Below, piece by piece: positions 1 to 6,684 of a stretch of 12,492 bases of DNA; positions within the stretch are counted from its first letter, which is position 1, and each line of letters begins with the position of its first letter. The position numbers and the translations under genes are program-made. Origin of the DNA: JABMRP01 sp964444795 (lineage in GTDB: Bacteria; Planctomycetota; Planctomycetia; Pirellulales; Thermoguttaceae); the NCBI GenBank assembly GCA_964444795.1, contig CAYUIQ010000250.1, positions 1 through 12,492 of the forward strand. The letters are read 5' to 3'. The notes beneath the pieces are model-generated. The model was not told where the DNA came from. It made no database searches and saw nothing but the letters and a program-made list of their open reading frames with translations.

Positions 1-18
1 CGGGCTAAACGGCCAAAC

Positions 19-1287
19 TCAACGGGCCGTATGCCGAAACGGTTCGTTGGTCATTTCGTAGCCCGGACGTAGGGCAATGCCCGACAGCAGGCCGATCGCC
101 AAGCAGTGGGCCACCATATTTGAACCGCCATAGCTGACCAGCGGGAGCGACAGACCGGTGATCGGGAGCAGCCCCACGGTCATGGCTGTATTGATGAGCA
201 CTTGCACGGCCAACATGCCCGCCAGACCGACAGCCAAGAGCCGCCCGAACGGTTCGCGCGTGGCATGGGCAACGGCCAGTCCTCGCCAAACGAGCGCCGC
301 GTAGAGCGTCAACACCACGCCGAGCCCCACCAGACCGAACCGTTCGCCCAGAACACAGAAGATAAAATCGGTATGGGCGTGCGGCAACCGATAGGCGCCG
401 AAGTCCTCGACTCGCTGGCCCGAGACGGCGCTCCCCCAGACACCGCCCAGGGCCGTCATCCGCTTGGCCCGATGCAGGTGGTACTGGTCGTCGTCGGGAG
501 TTTGCCCAGGTGCCGTTTGATCTAACAGCGAAGTGACCCGCGATTTTTGCTCGCGGCTCATCTGGGTCCAAAGCACGGGCAGTGCTAGCAGTCCAACCAG
601 GGCCACGGTGGCCAGATCGCGCCATCGGGCTCCAGCGGCCACGAGCATCAGAAAGAAGACGGGCAGGAAAACCATCGCGGTGCCCAGGTCGGGCTCGCGG
701 AGAATAAGCGTGACCGGCAAGAAGGCAATGCCTAAGGGCAGCAGCAGTCCGCGCAGACGGCGGAAGTTCTCGCGGTATCGCAGATATCGGGCCAGGGCCA
801 AGACAAACGCCACCTTGGCAAACTCCGACGGCTGCAAACCGATCCCCCCCAGGCGAATCCAACGGTGGGCCCCGTTGACCGCCGGAAACCAGTAAACAAC
901 CACCAGCAGAACCAACGAGACGGCCAACGCCACGTAGCTCCACGGGCACAGCAGCCGGTAGTTGGGCACCGAGACGGCCAACATCAGCATCAGCCCCACG
1001 CCCGCCCAGACGGCCTGGCGAACGACGAACCGGCTTTCCCCGCCAGCAAGTGTCTCGCTCCGCGCGATCCCCAGCAATCCCAGCCCGATCAGGGCCAGGG
1101 CCATCAACAGCATCGACCAGGGCAAGCGTCGAGCCCAAACCGTCGGCTTCAAGAGACGTGTTCCCGTGGGAAAGAGGATAGGGAATGGTAACCGGCGCCA
1201 GACCCCGCCACACACATCGCCCGTCGTGGCAGCCGGTCCGAACCGAGGGAAGCCTAATGGGGGGATTATAGAGGAGAAGACGGCCAT
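19..1287 (-). CDS. rodA: RodA-type SEDS peptidoglycan glycosyltransferase
   Basis: Polytopic inner-membrane protein of the SEDS (FtsW/RodA/SpoVE) family, which polymerises lipid II into glycan strands, usually with a class B penicillin-binding protein. The 422-residue reading has about ten hydrophobic segments from residue 58 on. Family marks are HRWIRLG (W143), LQPSEFAK (151-158), REPDLGTA (197-204), HTDFIF (305-310, with D307 at the proposed catalytic Asp) and the C-terminal GLLPITGLSLPLVSYGGS (372-389). LPITG rather than the FtsW-like LPTKG favours RodA over FtsW. The start is uncertain. The ATG at 1287 has no clear ribosome-binding site and gives about 55 residues before the first membrane segment, more than usual, so an internal TTG near residue 46 or the ATG at residue 59 is possible. 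The gene ends at the window edge, so any mre or pbp2 neighbours downstream cannot be seen. Confidence 0.88.
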   Translation of the reverse strand: MAVFSSIIPPLGFPRFGPAATTGDVCGGVWRRLPFPILFPTGTRLLKPTVWARRLPWSMLLMALALIGLGLLGIARSETLAGGESRFVVRQAVWAGVGLMLMLAVSVPNYRLLCPWSYVALAVSLVLLVVVYWFPAVNGAHRWIRLGGIGLQPSEFAKVAFVLALARYLRYRENFRRLRGLLLPLGIAFLPVTLILREPDLGTAMVFLPVFFLMLVAAGARWRDLATVALVGLLALPVLWTQMSREQKSRVTSLLDQTAPGQTPDDDQYHLHRAKRMTALGGVWGSAVSGQRVEDFGAYRLPHAHTDFIFCVLGERFGLVGLGVVLTLYAALVWRGLAVAHATREPFGRLLAVGLAGMLAVQVLINTAMTVGLLPITGLSLPLVSYGGSNMVAHCLAIGLLSGIALRPGYEMTNEPFRHTAR

Positions 1288-1511
1288 AGGACGAGATCAG
1301 TTCGCATGGGGGGTTTGGCGTGCGTATCCCATCGGAACTGCCATAATCTTTTGGCCAAACAAAATCTCGTGGCCTGCGTATGAGCCTCTATGGCAACGCA
1401 ATCAGAGGCAAGAACGGTGGCCGACGTACCCCGATCGAGGGGCTTCATGTGCCGCTTCCGGAAGTTCGCCCCTGAGCGGTCATTTTATTTGGCCAAGTTT
1501 GCCTAAACTAC

Positions 1512-1539
1512 TTGATTTATGAGCTAAGGTTGGTATGCT
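1512..1539 (+). promoter_or_regulatory. Sigma70-like promoter of the TIGR03000 gene
   Basis: TTGATT at 1512-1517 and TATGCT at 1534-1539 are separated by 16 bases in a locally AT-rich stretch. Transcription would start near 1546, about 48 bases before the ATG at 1594. The match to consensus is moderate (four of six in each box), but the placement suits the gene. Confidence 0.55.
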
Positions 1540-1578
1540 AGCGGGGTGTACCGTGGGTGTTTCGTCAACGTGATTTGC

Positions 1579-1584
1579 AAGGAG
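1579..1584 (+). promoter_or_regulatory. Ribosome-binding site that sets the TIGR03000 gene start
   Basis: AAGGAG lies 9 bases before the ATG at 1594. It decides against the in-frame upstream GTG at 1546, which would put 16 extra residues before an otherwise clean signal peptide. Confidence 0.75.
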
Positions 1585-1593
1585 CAAGTTCCC

Positions 1594-2343
1594 ATGTTTG
1601 GTCCGAACTGGAAGTATTTGATGGTTGGAGCGGTTGTGGTCGCGGCCACCTTGGCGGTGACGGCATCACAAGCCGAGGCGCAGTGTTGGACATCTTGCCG
1701 GCCCGTGGCCTGGACGAGTTGCACCACGTGCTACACCTCCCCGTGCACGACAACGTGTTGTCCCCGCTTGGGTTATCGGCTCTGGAACCCGGGACCGGTT
1801 CGCCGGCTTCTGTTCGGGCCGTGCGGTTTGCGGGGCTCCTGTGCCCGTCCCTGGGGCTTCGGATGGCAAGCGAGTTACCCGACGACCACCGCGTATACCG
1901 TGTCCTATCCCCCGATGACAACCGTTCCCGAGGGGGCCGCACCAGCAGATTCCGTGCTGGAAACGGAGCCCGCACCGGCACCGGCCGAACCGACCGTTGC
2001 CCCGCCGTCCGATTCAAATCCTCCGCTTCCCCCCATGCCCGAGCCGACCACCCGCGTCGACCCGACCCGTGCCGATAGCGGCCTGCTGACGATTTACGTC
2101 CCCTACGGCGCCAAGGTGACGGTCAACGGATACGAAACCAAGAGCATCGGCAGCCGGCGAGAGTATGTCTCCTTCGGCCTGGTTCCGGGCTACGTCTATA
2201 AGTATGAGGTCCGGGCGGAAATCGAGCGCGAGGGCGAGTTGATTTCTGAAACTCAGACAATCGTGCTTCGTGCCGGCGCCATCGAGGGCGTGGCCTTCGG
2301 ATTCCAAACTCCGGCGCTGGAACAGGTCGCCATTATGGACTGA
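1594..2343 (+). CDS. Secreted Cys-rich TIGR03000 domain protein
   Basis: Exported protein of 249 residues; molecular role unknown. Residues 1-29 form a signal peptide with a hydrophobic core at about 9-24 and a likely cut after AEA at 27-29. Next comes a Cys-rich part (nine Cys between 31 and 83), an Ala/Pro/Thr/Glu-rich linker (about 105-158) and a C-terminal domain at about 164-236. That domain reads like TIGR03000, known from planctomycetes: a VPYGAKVTVNG strand (169-179), GSRREYVS (186-193), then YKYEVRAE (202-209) and a closing VLRAG (224-228). The gene is a single transcription unit, with its own promoter and a strong terminator. The Cys-rich part could form disulfides or cross-links outside the cytoplasm, but that is inference. 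The domain assignment is by motif memory and is quite firm. Confidence 0.9.
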   Translation: MFGPNWKYLMVGAVVVAATLAVTASQAEAQCWTSCRPVAWTSCTTCYTSPCTTTCCPRLGYRLWNPGPVRRLLFGPCGLRGSCARPWGFGWQASYPTTTAYTVSYPPMTTVPEGAAPADSVLETEPAPAPAEPTVAPPSDSNPPLPPMPEPTTRVDPTRADSGLLTIYVPYGAKVTVNGYETKSIGSRREYVSFGLVPGYVYKYEVRAEIEREGELISETQTIVLRAGAIEGVAFGFQTPALEQVAIMD

Positions 2344-2392
2344 TCGTCGCCGGCGCCGTCCACGATGGTGTCGTGTTTCTCGAAACGCATCG

Positions 2393-2424
2393 CTCGCGTC
2401 GCCCCCCGCGGCGCGAGTTTTTTT
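2393..2424 (+). terminator. Rho-independent terminator after the TIGR03000 gene
   Basis: A 10-bp GC-rich stem (2393-2402 with 2408-2417, one T-G wobble) closes a CCCCC loop and is followed directly by seven T (2418-2424). It lies 50 bases after the stop codon and insulates the gene from asd. Confidence 0.88.
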
Positions 2425-2491
2425 GCGCCTTCGGCCGGCTGACCGAGAAAAAATCACCACCCGCCGGGGCAGGGCAGGGGGGCGCGACCGG

Positions 2492-2520
2492 TTGAGGCCG
2501 AGCGGCCTAGCTGCCATAAT
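2492..2520 (+). promoter_or_regulatory. Sigma70-like promoter of asd
   Basis: TTGAGG at 2492-2497 and CATAAT at 2515-2520 stand 17 bases apart (four of six and five of six matches to consensus). Transcription would begin near 2527, giving a leader of about 80 bases that holds the 12-base repeat pair at 2535-2562. Confidence 0.6.
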
Positions 2521-2534
2521 ACGAGTTTGCGCAG

Positions 2535-2562
2535 GTGTGCGGACACGCCCGTGTGCGGACAC
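2535..2562 (+). repeat. Pair of 12-base direct repeats in the asd leader
   Basis: GTGTGCGGACAC occurs at 2535-2546 and 2551-2562 with a 16-base period and no mismatch. Each copy has complementary ends (GTGT and ACAC), so it could be a weak dyad operator or two small hairpins in the mRNA leader. No known riboswitch is recognised here. Confidence 0.6.
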
Positions 2563-2594
2563 CCAGCCCATGTTACGAGCCCCCTTTTGCTGCC

Positions 2595-2599
2595 AGGAG
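2595..2599 (+). promoter_or_regulatory. Ribosome-binding site that sets the asd start
   Basis: AGGAG ends 7 bases before the GTG at 2607. This supports the GTG as start rather than the in-frame upstream GTG at 2535, which has no such site and would add 24 residues before the nucleotide-binding fold. Confidence 0.75.
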
Positions 2600-2606
2600 A
2601 CAACCC

Positions 2607-3611
2607 GTGTTCGACGTGATTGCCGTCGTCGGCGCCACCGGTGCCGTGGGAACGATCATCCGTGAATTGCTGGCCGAGCGGGACTTTCCCGCCGCTACGA
2701 TCAAGTTCCTGGCCTCGAAACGTTCGGCGGGCAAGCCGATCGAGTTTGCCGGTCGCGAGGTTACCGTGGAGGAACTCTGCCCCGAGGCGTTCGACGGGGT
2801 GCAACTGGCCATCGCCAGCACACCGGACGACGTGGCCCGCGATTTTATCCCCGAGGCGGTCAACCGGGGTTGCGTCGTGGTCGACGAGAGCGGCTACTGG
2901 CGGATGGACCCGAAGGTCCCGCTGGTGATCCCCGAGGTCAACCCCGAGGCGTTGGCCGAGCACCAGGGCATTATTGCCAGTCCGAATTGCTCGACAACCC
3001 AGATGGTGCTGGCAATGAAGCCGCTGCACGATGCCGGCCGCATCCGCCGGGTGGTCGTCAGCACTTATCAGGCGACCAGCGGCGCGGGCTTGGCCGGCAG
3101 CCGCGACCTGGAAGGCGGCGCCCGGGCCTGGCTCGATGGAACCGAATACGACCATGAGTGTTTTCCTTTTCCGATCGCCGCAAACGTGATTCCCCAGATC
3201 GGATCCGAAAAGCACCAAGGCTACACGTCGGAAGAGATGAAGATGGTCTGGGAGACGCAAAAGATCTTCGCCGACGATTCGATCCTCGTCTGCCCGACGT
3301 GCGTCCGCGTGCCGGTCAGCAATTGCCACAGCGAGAGTATCCTGGTGGAGACGGAGAAGAAGATCACGGTCGGGGAAGCCCGAGAGCTTTTCGCCGCCAC
3401 GCCGGGAATTGTCGTTGCCGACGACCTGGGCGAGAAGGTGTATCCCATGCCGGTAAACTGCGATCGCCGCGACGAGGTGTTCGTCGGCCGTATTCGCGAG
3501 GATCTGTCCTGCCCCAACGGCTTGGCCTTCTGGTGCGTTAGCGATAACCTGCGTAAAGGGGCCGCGACGAATGCGGTGCAGATTGCGGAGTTGTTGGCAG
3601 CTAGGGATTAG
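2607..3611 (+). CDS. asd: Aspartate-semialdehyde dehydrogenase
   Basis: Cytosolic enzyme reducing aspartyl-4-phosphate to aspartate 4-semialdehyde with NADPH, the branch point to diaminopimelate/lysine, threonine and methionine. The protein has 334 residues, normal for the family. It opens with the Rossmann motif VGATGAVG (8-15). The catalytic Cys is C128 in SPNCSTTQ (125-132). The substrate-side loop YQATSGAG is at 154-161, and the base His is H241 in VPVSNCHSES (235-244). The start is GTG with a good ribosome-binding site. It is the first gene of a plus-strand group followed by truA (87 bases to its ATG) and a glycosyltransferase, with its own promoter upstream. Its last codons and TAG stop lie in the first units of the GGGATTR heptamer array, so the array reaches into the reading frame. 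Confidence 0.96.
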   Translation: MFDVIAVVGATGAVGTIIRELLAERDFPAATIKFLASKRSAGKPIEFAGREVTVEELCPEAFDGVQLAIASTPDDVARDFIPEAVNRGCVVVDESGYWRMDPKVPLVIPEVNPEALAEHQGIIASPNCSTTQMVLAMKPLHDAGRIRRVVVSTYQATSGAGLAGSRDLEGGARAWLDGTEYDHECFPFPIAANVIPQIGSEKHQGYTSEEMKMVWETQKIFADDSILVCPTCVRVPVSNCHSESILVETEKKITVGEARELFAATPGIVVADDLGEKVYPMPVNCDRRDEVFVGRIREDLSCPNGLAFWCVSDNLRKGAATNAVQIAELLAARD

Positions 3612-3659
3612 GGATTGGGGATTGGGGATTGGGGATTGGGGATTGGGGATTAGCGATTA
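3604..3659 (+). repeat. Telomere-like heptamer tandem array with G-quadruplex potential
   Basis: Eight head-to-tail 7-base units: GGGATTA, five GGGATTG, GGGATTA, then GCGATTA. The middle yields five runs of GGGG spaced by ATT (3617-3648), an ideal pattern for an intramolecular G-quadruplex on the plus strand, and so also in the mRNA. The asd stop codon TAG (3609-3611) spans the junction of units one and two. The array fills most of the gap before truA. A related short copy lies at the end of pdxA. Confidence 0.92.
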
Positions 3660-3698
3660 GGGTATTGACTGGTAACCGTGCGAGTTGATTCGCGTGCA

Positions 3699-4451
3699 AT
3701 GCAAACCATCAAGCTTACCCTGGCCTACGACGGCACCGATTACGCCGGCTGGCAGGTTCAGCCGGGGCGGGTGACCGTGCAGGAGGTGGTGGAAAAGGCG
3801 CTGGCCGAGATCACCGGCCAGACCATTCGAGCCACGGCCAGCGGTCGCACCGACGCCGGGGTCCATGCCCAGGGACAGGTCGTGGGCTTTCGGGCCGACA
3901 CGCAACTGCTGCCGGAGGTTTGGGTCCGGGCGATCAACGCCCGGCTCCCCAGCGACGTGGCCGTGGTGGAAGCCGCCGACGCGCCCGAGGGGTTTCACCC
4001 GATTCGCGACGCCGTGGACAAGCGGTATCGGTACACGATCCACAACGGTCGGTGCCGCGACGTCTTTCGGCGAAGATACTGCTGGCATTACCCCAGCACA
4101 CTCGACGTCGACGCCATGGCCCGGGCGGCCGGGTGCCTGCGCGGCCGACACGATTTCGCCAGCTTTCAAAGCAGCGGCGCGCCGCGGGCAACGACCGTGC
4201 GAACCGTGTCGGATCTTCTCGTCACCCGTGGCGAGGAGGCGGGCGGACCGTGGCTGATGATTGAAATCGAGGCCGACGGCTTTCTCTACAACATGGTTCG
4301 CGCCATCGTCGGTACACTGGTCGAGGTGGGCAGGGGGGCTCGACCCGAATCGTGGGTCGCCGAAGTGATCGAGGCGAGCGACCGCTCGGCCGCCGGACCG
4401 ACCGCGCCGCCGCAAGGGTTGACATTGGTACGTGTCCGCTATAAGCAGTAA
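3699..4451 (+). CDS. truA: tRNA pseudouridine(38-40) synthase TruA
   Basis: Converts uridines 38-40 in the tRNA anticodon stem-loop to pseudouridine. From the ATG at 3699 the protein has 250 residues, typical of TruA. It shows the N-terminal YDGTDYAGWQ (10-19), the catalytic loop GRTDAGVHA (49-57) with nucleophile D52, the DAVDKRYRY motif (104-112), and the late FLYNMVRAIVG segment (about residues 201-211). An in-frame GTG at 3678 would add seven residues, but the ATG puts the first beta strand right at the N-terminus, as in homologues. Neither start has a clear ribosome-binding site. The G-rich heptamer array lies 39 bases upstream and could affect translation. The next gene starts five bases after the stop, so the two are surely co-transcribed. 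Confidence 0.95.
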   Translation: MQTIKLTLAYDGTDYAGWQVQPGRVTVQEVVEKALAEITGQTIRATASGRTDAGVHAQGQVVGFRADTQLLPEVWVRAINARLPSDVAVVEAADAPEGFHPIRDAVDKRYRYTIHNGRCRDVFRRRYCWHYPSTLDVDAMARAAGCLRGRHDFASFQSSGAPRATTVRTVSDLLVTRGEEAGGPWLMIEIEADGFLYNMVRAIVGTLVEVGRGARPESWVAEVIEASDRSAAGPTAPPQGLTLVRVRYKQ

Positions 4452-4456
4452 CCGTC

Positions 4457-5611
4457 ATGCGCATCGCTCACGTCATCACCCGGCTGATTCTCGGCGGAGC
4501 CCAAGAGAATACGCTGCTGACCTGCGAGGACTTGCTCAAGGAGCACGGCGATCAGGTGCTGCTGGTCACCGGTCCGGCACTGGGCCCCGAGGGGAGTTTG
4601 ATCCAGCGGGCAAGGGCAGGGGGGGTACCCCTGGAGGTGGTGGAGCCCATGCGGCGAGCGATCCACCCGTGGCACGACCTGGCCGCGTATCGACAAATCA
4701 AGCGGACCCTGCGCGACTTTCGGCCCGACGTGGTCCATACGCATAGCGCCAAGGCGGGTGTGCTCGGCCGTGCCGCCGCATGGTCGCTGGGCGTACCCGC
4801 CGTAGTGCATACGGTCCACGGCGCGCCGTTTCATCCGTATCAGGGCAGGGGGGCTCGGGCGCTGTTTCGGGGGTGCGAACGATGGGCCGCTCGGCGATGC
4901 CATGCCCTGATCAGCGTGGCCGACGCAATGACCGACTTGATGGTCGACGGGGGAGTCGCACCGCGCGATCGATTCACGACCATTTACAGCGGCATGGAGG
5001 TCGAACCGTTGCTGGCTGCCGATGTCCACCGTGCCGAGGTCCGTGCGAGCTTGGGCTACACCGAAGATCACGTCGTGGTGGGCAAGATCGCCCGACTGTT
5101 CCATCTCAAAGGGCACGAGTTTCTGGTCCGCGCCGCTCGCAAGGTTGTCGATCGGCATCCGAACGTACGGTTTCTGCTAATCGGGGACGGCCTGTTGACC
5201 GATCGGATACGCCGGCAGATCGCCCGAGAGGGGTTGCGGGAGCACTTCCACCTCACGGGGCTTGTGCCGGCCGAACGGATCCCGGAGTTGATCGCCGCGA
5301 TCGACGTAGGCGTCCATGTTAGTCTTCGCGAGGGGCTTCCGCGCGCGGCGGTTCAAATGCTCCTGGGTGGCAAGCCGGTGGTCAGCTACGCCATCGACGG
5401 GGCGCCCGAGGTCGTGGTGCCGGAGGAAACCGGCCTGCTCGTTCCACCCAAAAGCGTGGGTGATCTGGCCGCCGCGGTAGATCGCCTCGTGGGGGATCGG
5501 TCGCTGCGTAGTCGCTTGGGGACCGAAGGGCGGCGGCGGTTTGCCGAGCAATTCGATCACCACCGAATGACTACCGCAATTAGAGGGGTATACACAAGTC
5601 TTTTGGGGTAA
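4457..5611 (+). CDS. GT4-type (GT-B fold) glycosyltransferase
   Basis: Probable retaining glycosyltransferase that adds a sugar from a nucleotide donor to a lipid, polysaccharide or other envelope acceptor; the substrate cannot be read from the sequence. Its 384 residues show two Rossmann-like halves. The N-terminal half has the glycine motif LGGAQ (12-16), HTHSAKAG (94-101) and HTVHG (118-122). The C-terminal half has RLFHLKGH (213-220), LIGDG (241-245) and the donor loop REGLPRAAVQ (291-300), then GGKPVVSY (304-311). In the EX7E motif the first Glu is present (E292) but the second is Gln (Q300). No membrane segment or signal peptide is seen. It starts five bases after truA and probably depends on the asd promoter. 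The family call is firm, the exact role unknown. Confidence 0.9.
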   Translation: MRIAHVITRLILGGAQENTLLTCEDLLKEHGDQVLLVTGPALGPEGSLIQRARAGGVPLEVVEPMRRAIHPWHDLAAYRQIKRTLRDFRPDVVHTHSAKAGVLGRAAAWSLGVPAVVHTVHGAPFHPYQGRGARALFRGCERWAARRCHALISVADAMTDLMVDGGVAPRDRFTTIYSGMEVEPLLAADVHRAEVRASLGYTEDHVVVGKIARLFHLKGHEFLVRAARKVVDRHPNVRFLLIGDGLLTDRIRRQIAREGLREHFHLTGLVPAERIPELIAAIDVGVHVSLREGLPRAAVQMLLGGKPVVSYAIDGAPEVVVPEETGLLVPPKSVGDLAAAVDRLVGDRSLRSRLGTEGRRRFAEQFDHHRMTTAIRGVYTSLLG

Positions 5612-5685
5612 CACTGTCTGTTAATATGCGGGGTATGCGTAAAATGAAAATACTGCGTGGTTAGGCAAAGCGAACCAGCATTCAA

Positions 5686-5714
5686 TTGTGGAACAAGCCC
5701 AATCAGGGTACACT
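5686..5714 (+). promoter_or_regulatory. Possible promoter of the kinase-accA group
   Basis: TTGTGG at 5686-5691 and TACACT at 5709-5714 are 17 bases apart (three and four of six matches). A start near 5721 would give a leader of about 67 bases before the GTG at 5788. No terminator is visible after the glycosyltransferase, so read-through from upstream is also possible. Confidence 0.35.
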
Positions 5715-5787
5715 GGAGGCGATAGGATGTCGGCGGGCGCGTGGCGCGTCGGCGCGGGAGTCGGTTCGGGCTAGGGATTCGTTTGCC

Positions 5788-6657
5788 GTGTCAAGCTCAG
5801 ATCTCGGTTATATCGGTTCGTACCGGTTGTTGAACGTCGTGCATACCGGGGCCGCCAGCCAGATCTGGCTGACGTTCAACGACGGGGAAGGGCAGAAGTT
5901 CGGCTTGAAGGTGGTGAAGAAGGAGTTCAGCAAGGATCGGGAACAGCTTGGGTATTTGCGGCGCGAGTATGCGGTGGGGCAGGCGGCCCGCCACAAGAGG
6001 CTGATCGACGTGAAGGAGATGGGTACCGACAAAGGCATCCCCTACCTGGCGATGGAGTGGTACGGTGCCCCAAACATGAAACACCGCATCCGCCAGGGGA
6101 ACGAAGCGATTGCCCACCTGCTGCCGAAGATCGTCCTTGAAGCGGCCGAGGGGCTATCCCATTTGAACCACATCGGCTGGATTCATTGCGACGTGAAGCC
6201 TCACAATTTCCTCATCCGCGATGACGGCCAGGTGAAGCTGATCGATTTTGCCCTGGCCCGGCGGCCGCAGCGGGGGATTGCCAGGTTTCTGGCCAGAAAG
6301 AGCAAGCTTCAGGGAACCCCCAGTTACATGGCCCCGGAACAGATTCGTGGGGGGGCGGTCGACGAGCGGACCGACGTGTACGGGTTTGGCTGTACGATCT
6401 TCGAGTTGATGACGGGCACACCACCCTTCACGGGGATCAGTTCCAACGAATTGCTCAACAAACACCTCCGCGCACCGCCGCCGGCGCTGGAAAGCGTCGA
6501 CAAGAACATCACTCCCGAGTTCTCACAACTTATTCGCCGCAGCATGGCGAAGAAACCGGCCGATCGCCCCAAGTCGATGGAAGCGTTCGTCGACGAGTTT
6601 CGGCTTCGTCCGGTCTTCAAGCGGGCGCCGAAGCCGCCGCGGCAAGCGAGCCCGTGA
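5788..6657 (+). CDS. Soluble Ser/Thr protein kinase with variant HCD and DFA motifs
   Basis: Hanks-type kinase domain filling almost the whole 289-residue protein, with no membrane segment or sensor domain and only a basic Pro-rich tail (about 274-289). Seen in order: a poor glycine loop around HTGAASQ (19-25); the ATP-anchoring Lys K41; E60 as likely alpha-C Glu; catalytic loop IHCDVKPHNFL (132-142) with D135, K137 and N140, where HRD is HCD; metal-binding D153 in a DFA instead of DFG motif; GTPSYMAPE (177-184 region); D196 in TDVYGFG; and R260. All main catalytic residues remain, so it is probably active as a non-RD kinase. The GTG at 5788 was chosen because AGGG lies 11 bases upstream and the fold begins at about residue 12; an in-frame TTG at 5686 would add 34 unstructured-looking residues. 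accA follows after 27 bases. Confidence 0.88.
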   Translation: MSSSDLGYIGSYRLLNVVHTGAASQIWLTFNDGEGQKFGLKVVKKEFSKDREQLGYLRREYAVGQAARHKRLIDVKEMGTDKGIPYLAMEWYGAPNMKHRIRQGNEAIAHLLPKIVLEAAEGLSHLNHIGWIHCDVKPHNFLIRDDGQVKLIDFALARRPQRGIARFLARKSKLQGTPSYMAPEQIRGGAVDERTDVYGFGCTIFELMTGTPPFTGISSNELLNKHLRAPPPALESVDKNITPEFSQLIRRSMAKKPADRPKSMEAFVDEFRLRPVFKRAPKPPRQASP

Positions 6658-6684
6658 GGACAGGTCGAGCTAAGGCATACAAGC

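Larger units (their letters stand above)
1288..1593. other. Divergent intergenic region between rodA and the TIGR03000 gene
   Basis: These 306 bases separate two divergent genes. The right side carries the promoter and ribosome-binding site of the TIGR03000 gene. The 9-mer TTTGGCCAA occurs twice, at 1350-1358 (inside the 10-bp palindrome TTTGGCCAAA) and at 1488-1496. I found no convincing promoter for rodA and no small gene or RNA. Confidence 0.5.

Noticed and set aside
5..1213. 402-residue open frame on the minus strand overlapping rodA
   Set aside because: It is a shifted frame of rodA, rich in Arg/Gly/Pro/Ala without membrane segments or motifs; rodA has clear family signatures in the other frame.
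2527..2606. Lysine riboswitch before asd
   Set aside because: The leader is only about 80 bases, too short for the known lysine aptamer, and no conserved core was recognised.
2454..3329. 291-residue open frame on the minus strand opposite asd
   Set aside because: Antisense shadow of a highly conserved gene in GC-rich DNA; no ribosome-binding site, no recognisable fold.
3604..3659. CRISPR-like array
   Set aside because: Seven-base units abut each other with no spacers, and no cas gene is present; it is a simple tandem repeat.
5686..5787. TTG start for the kinase adding 34 residues
   Set aside because: No ribosome-binding site, the extra residues are Arg/Ala-rich without structure, and the stretch coincides with a plausible promoter.
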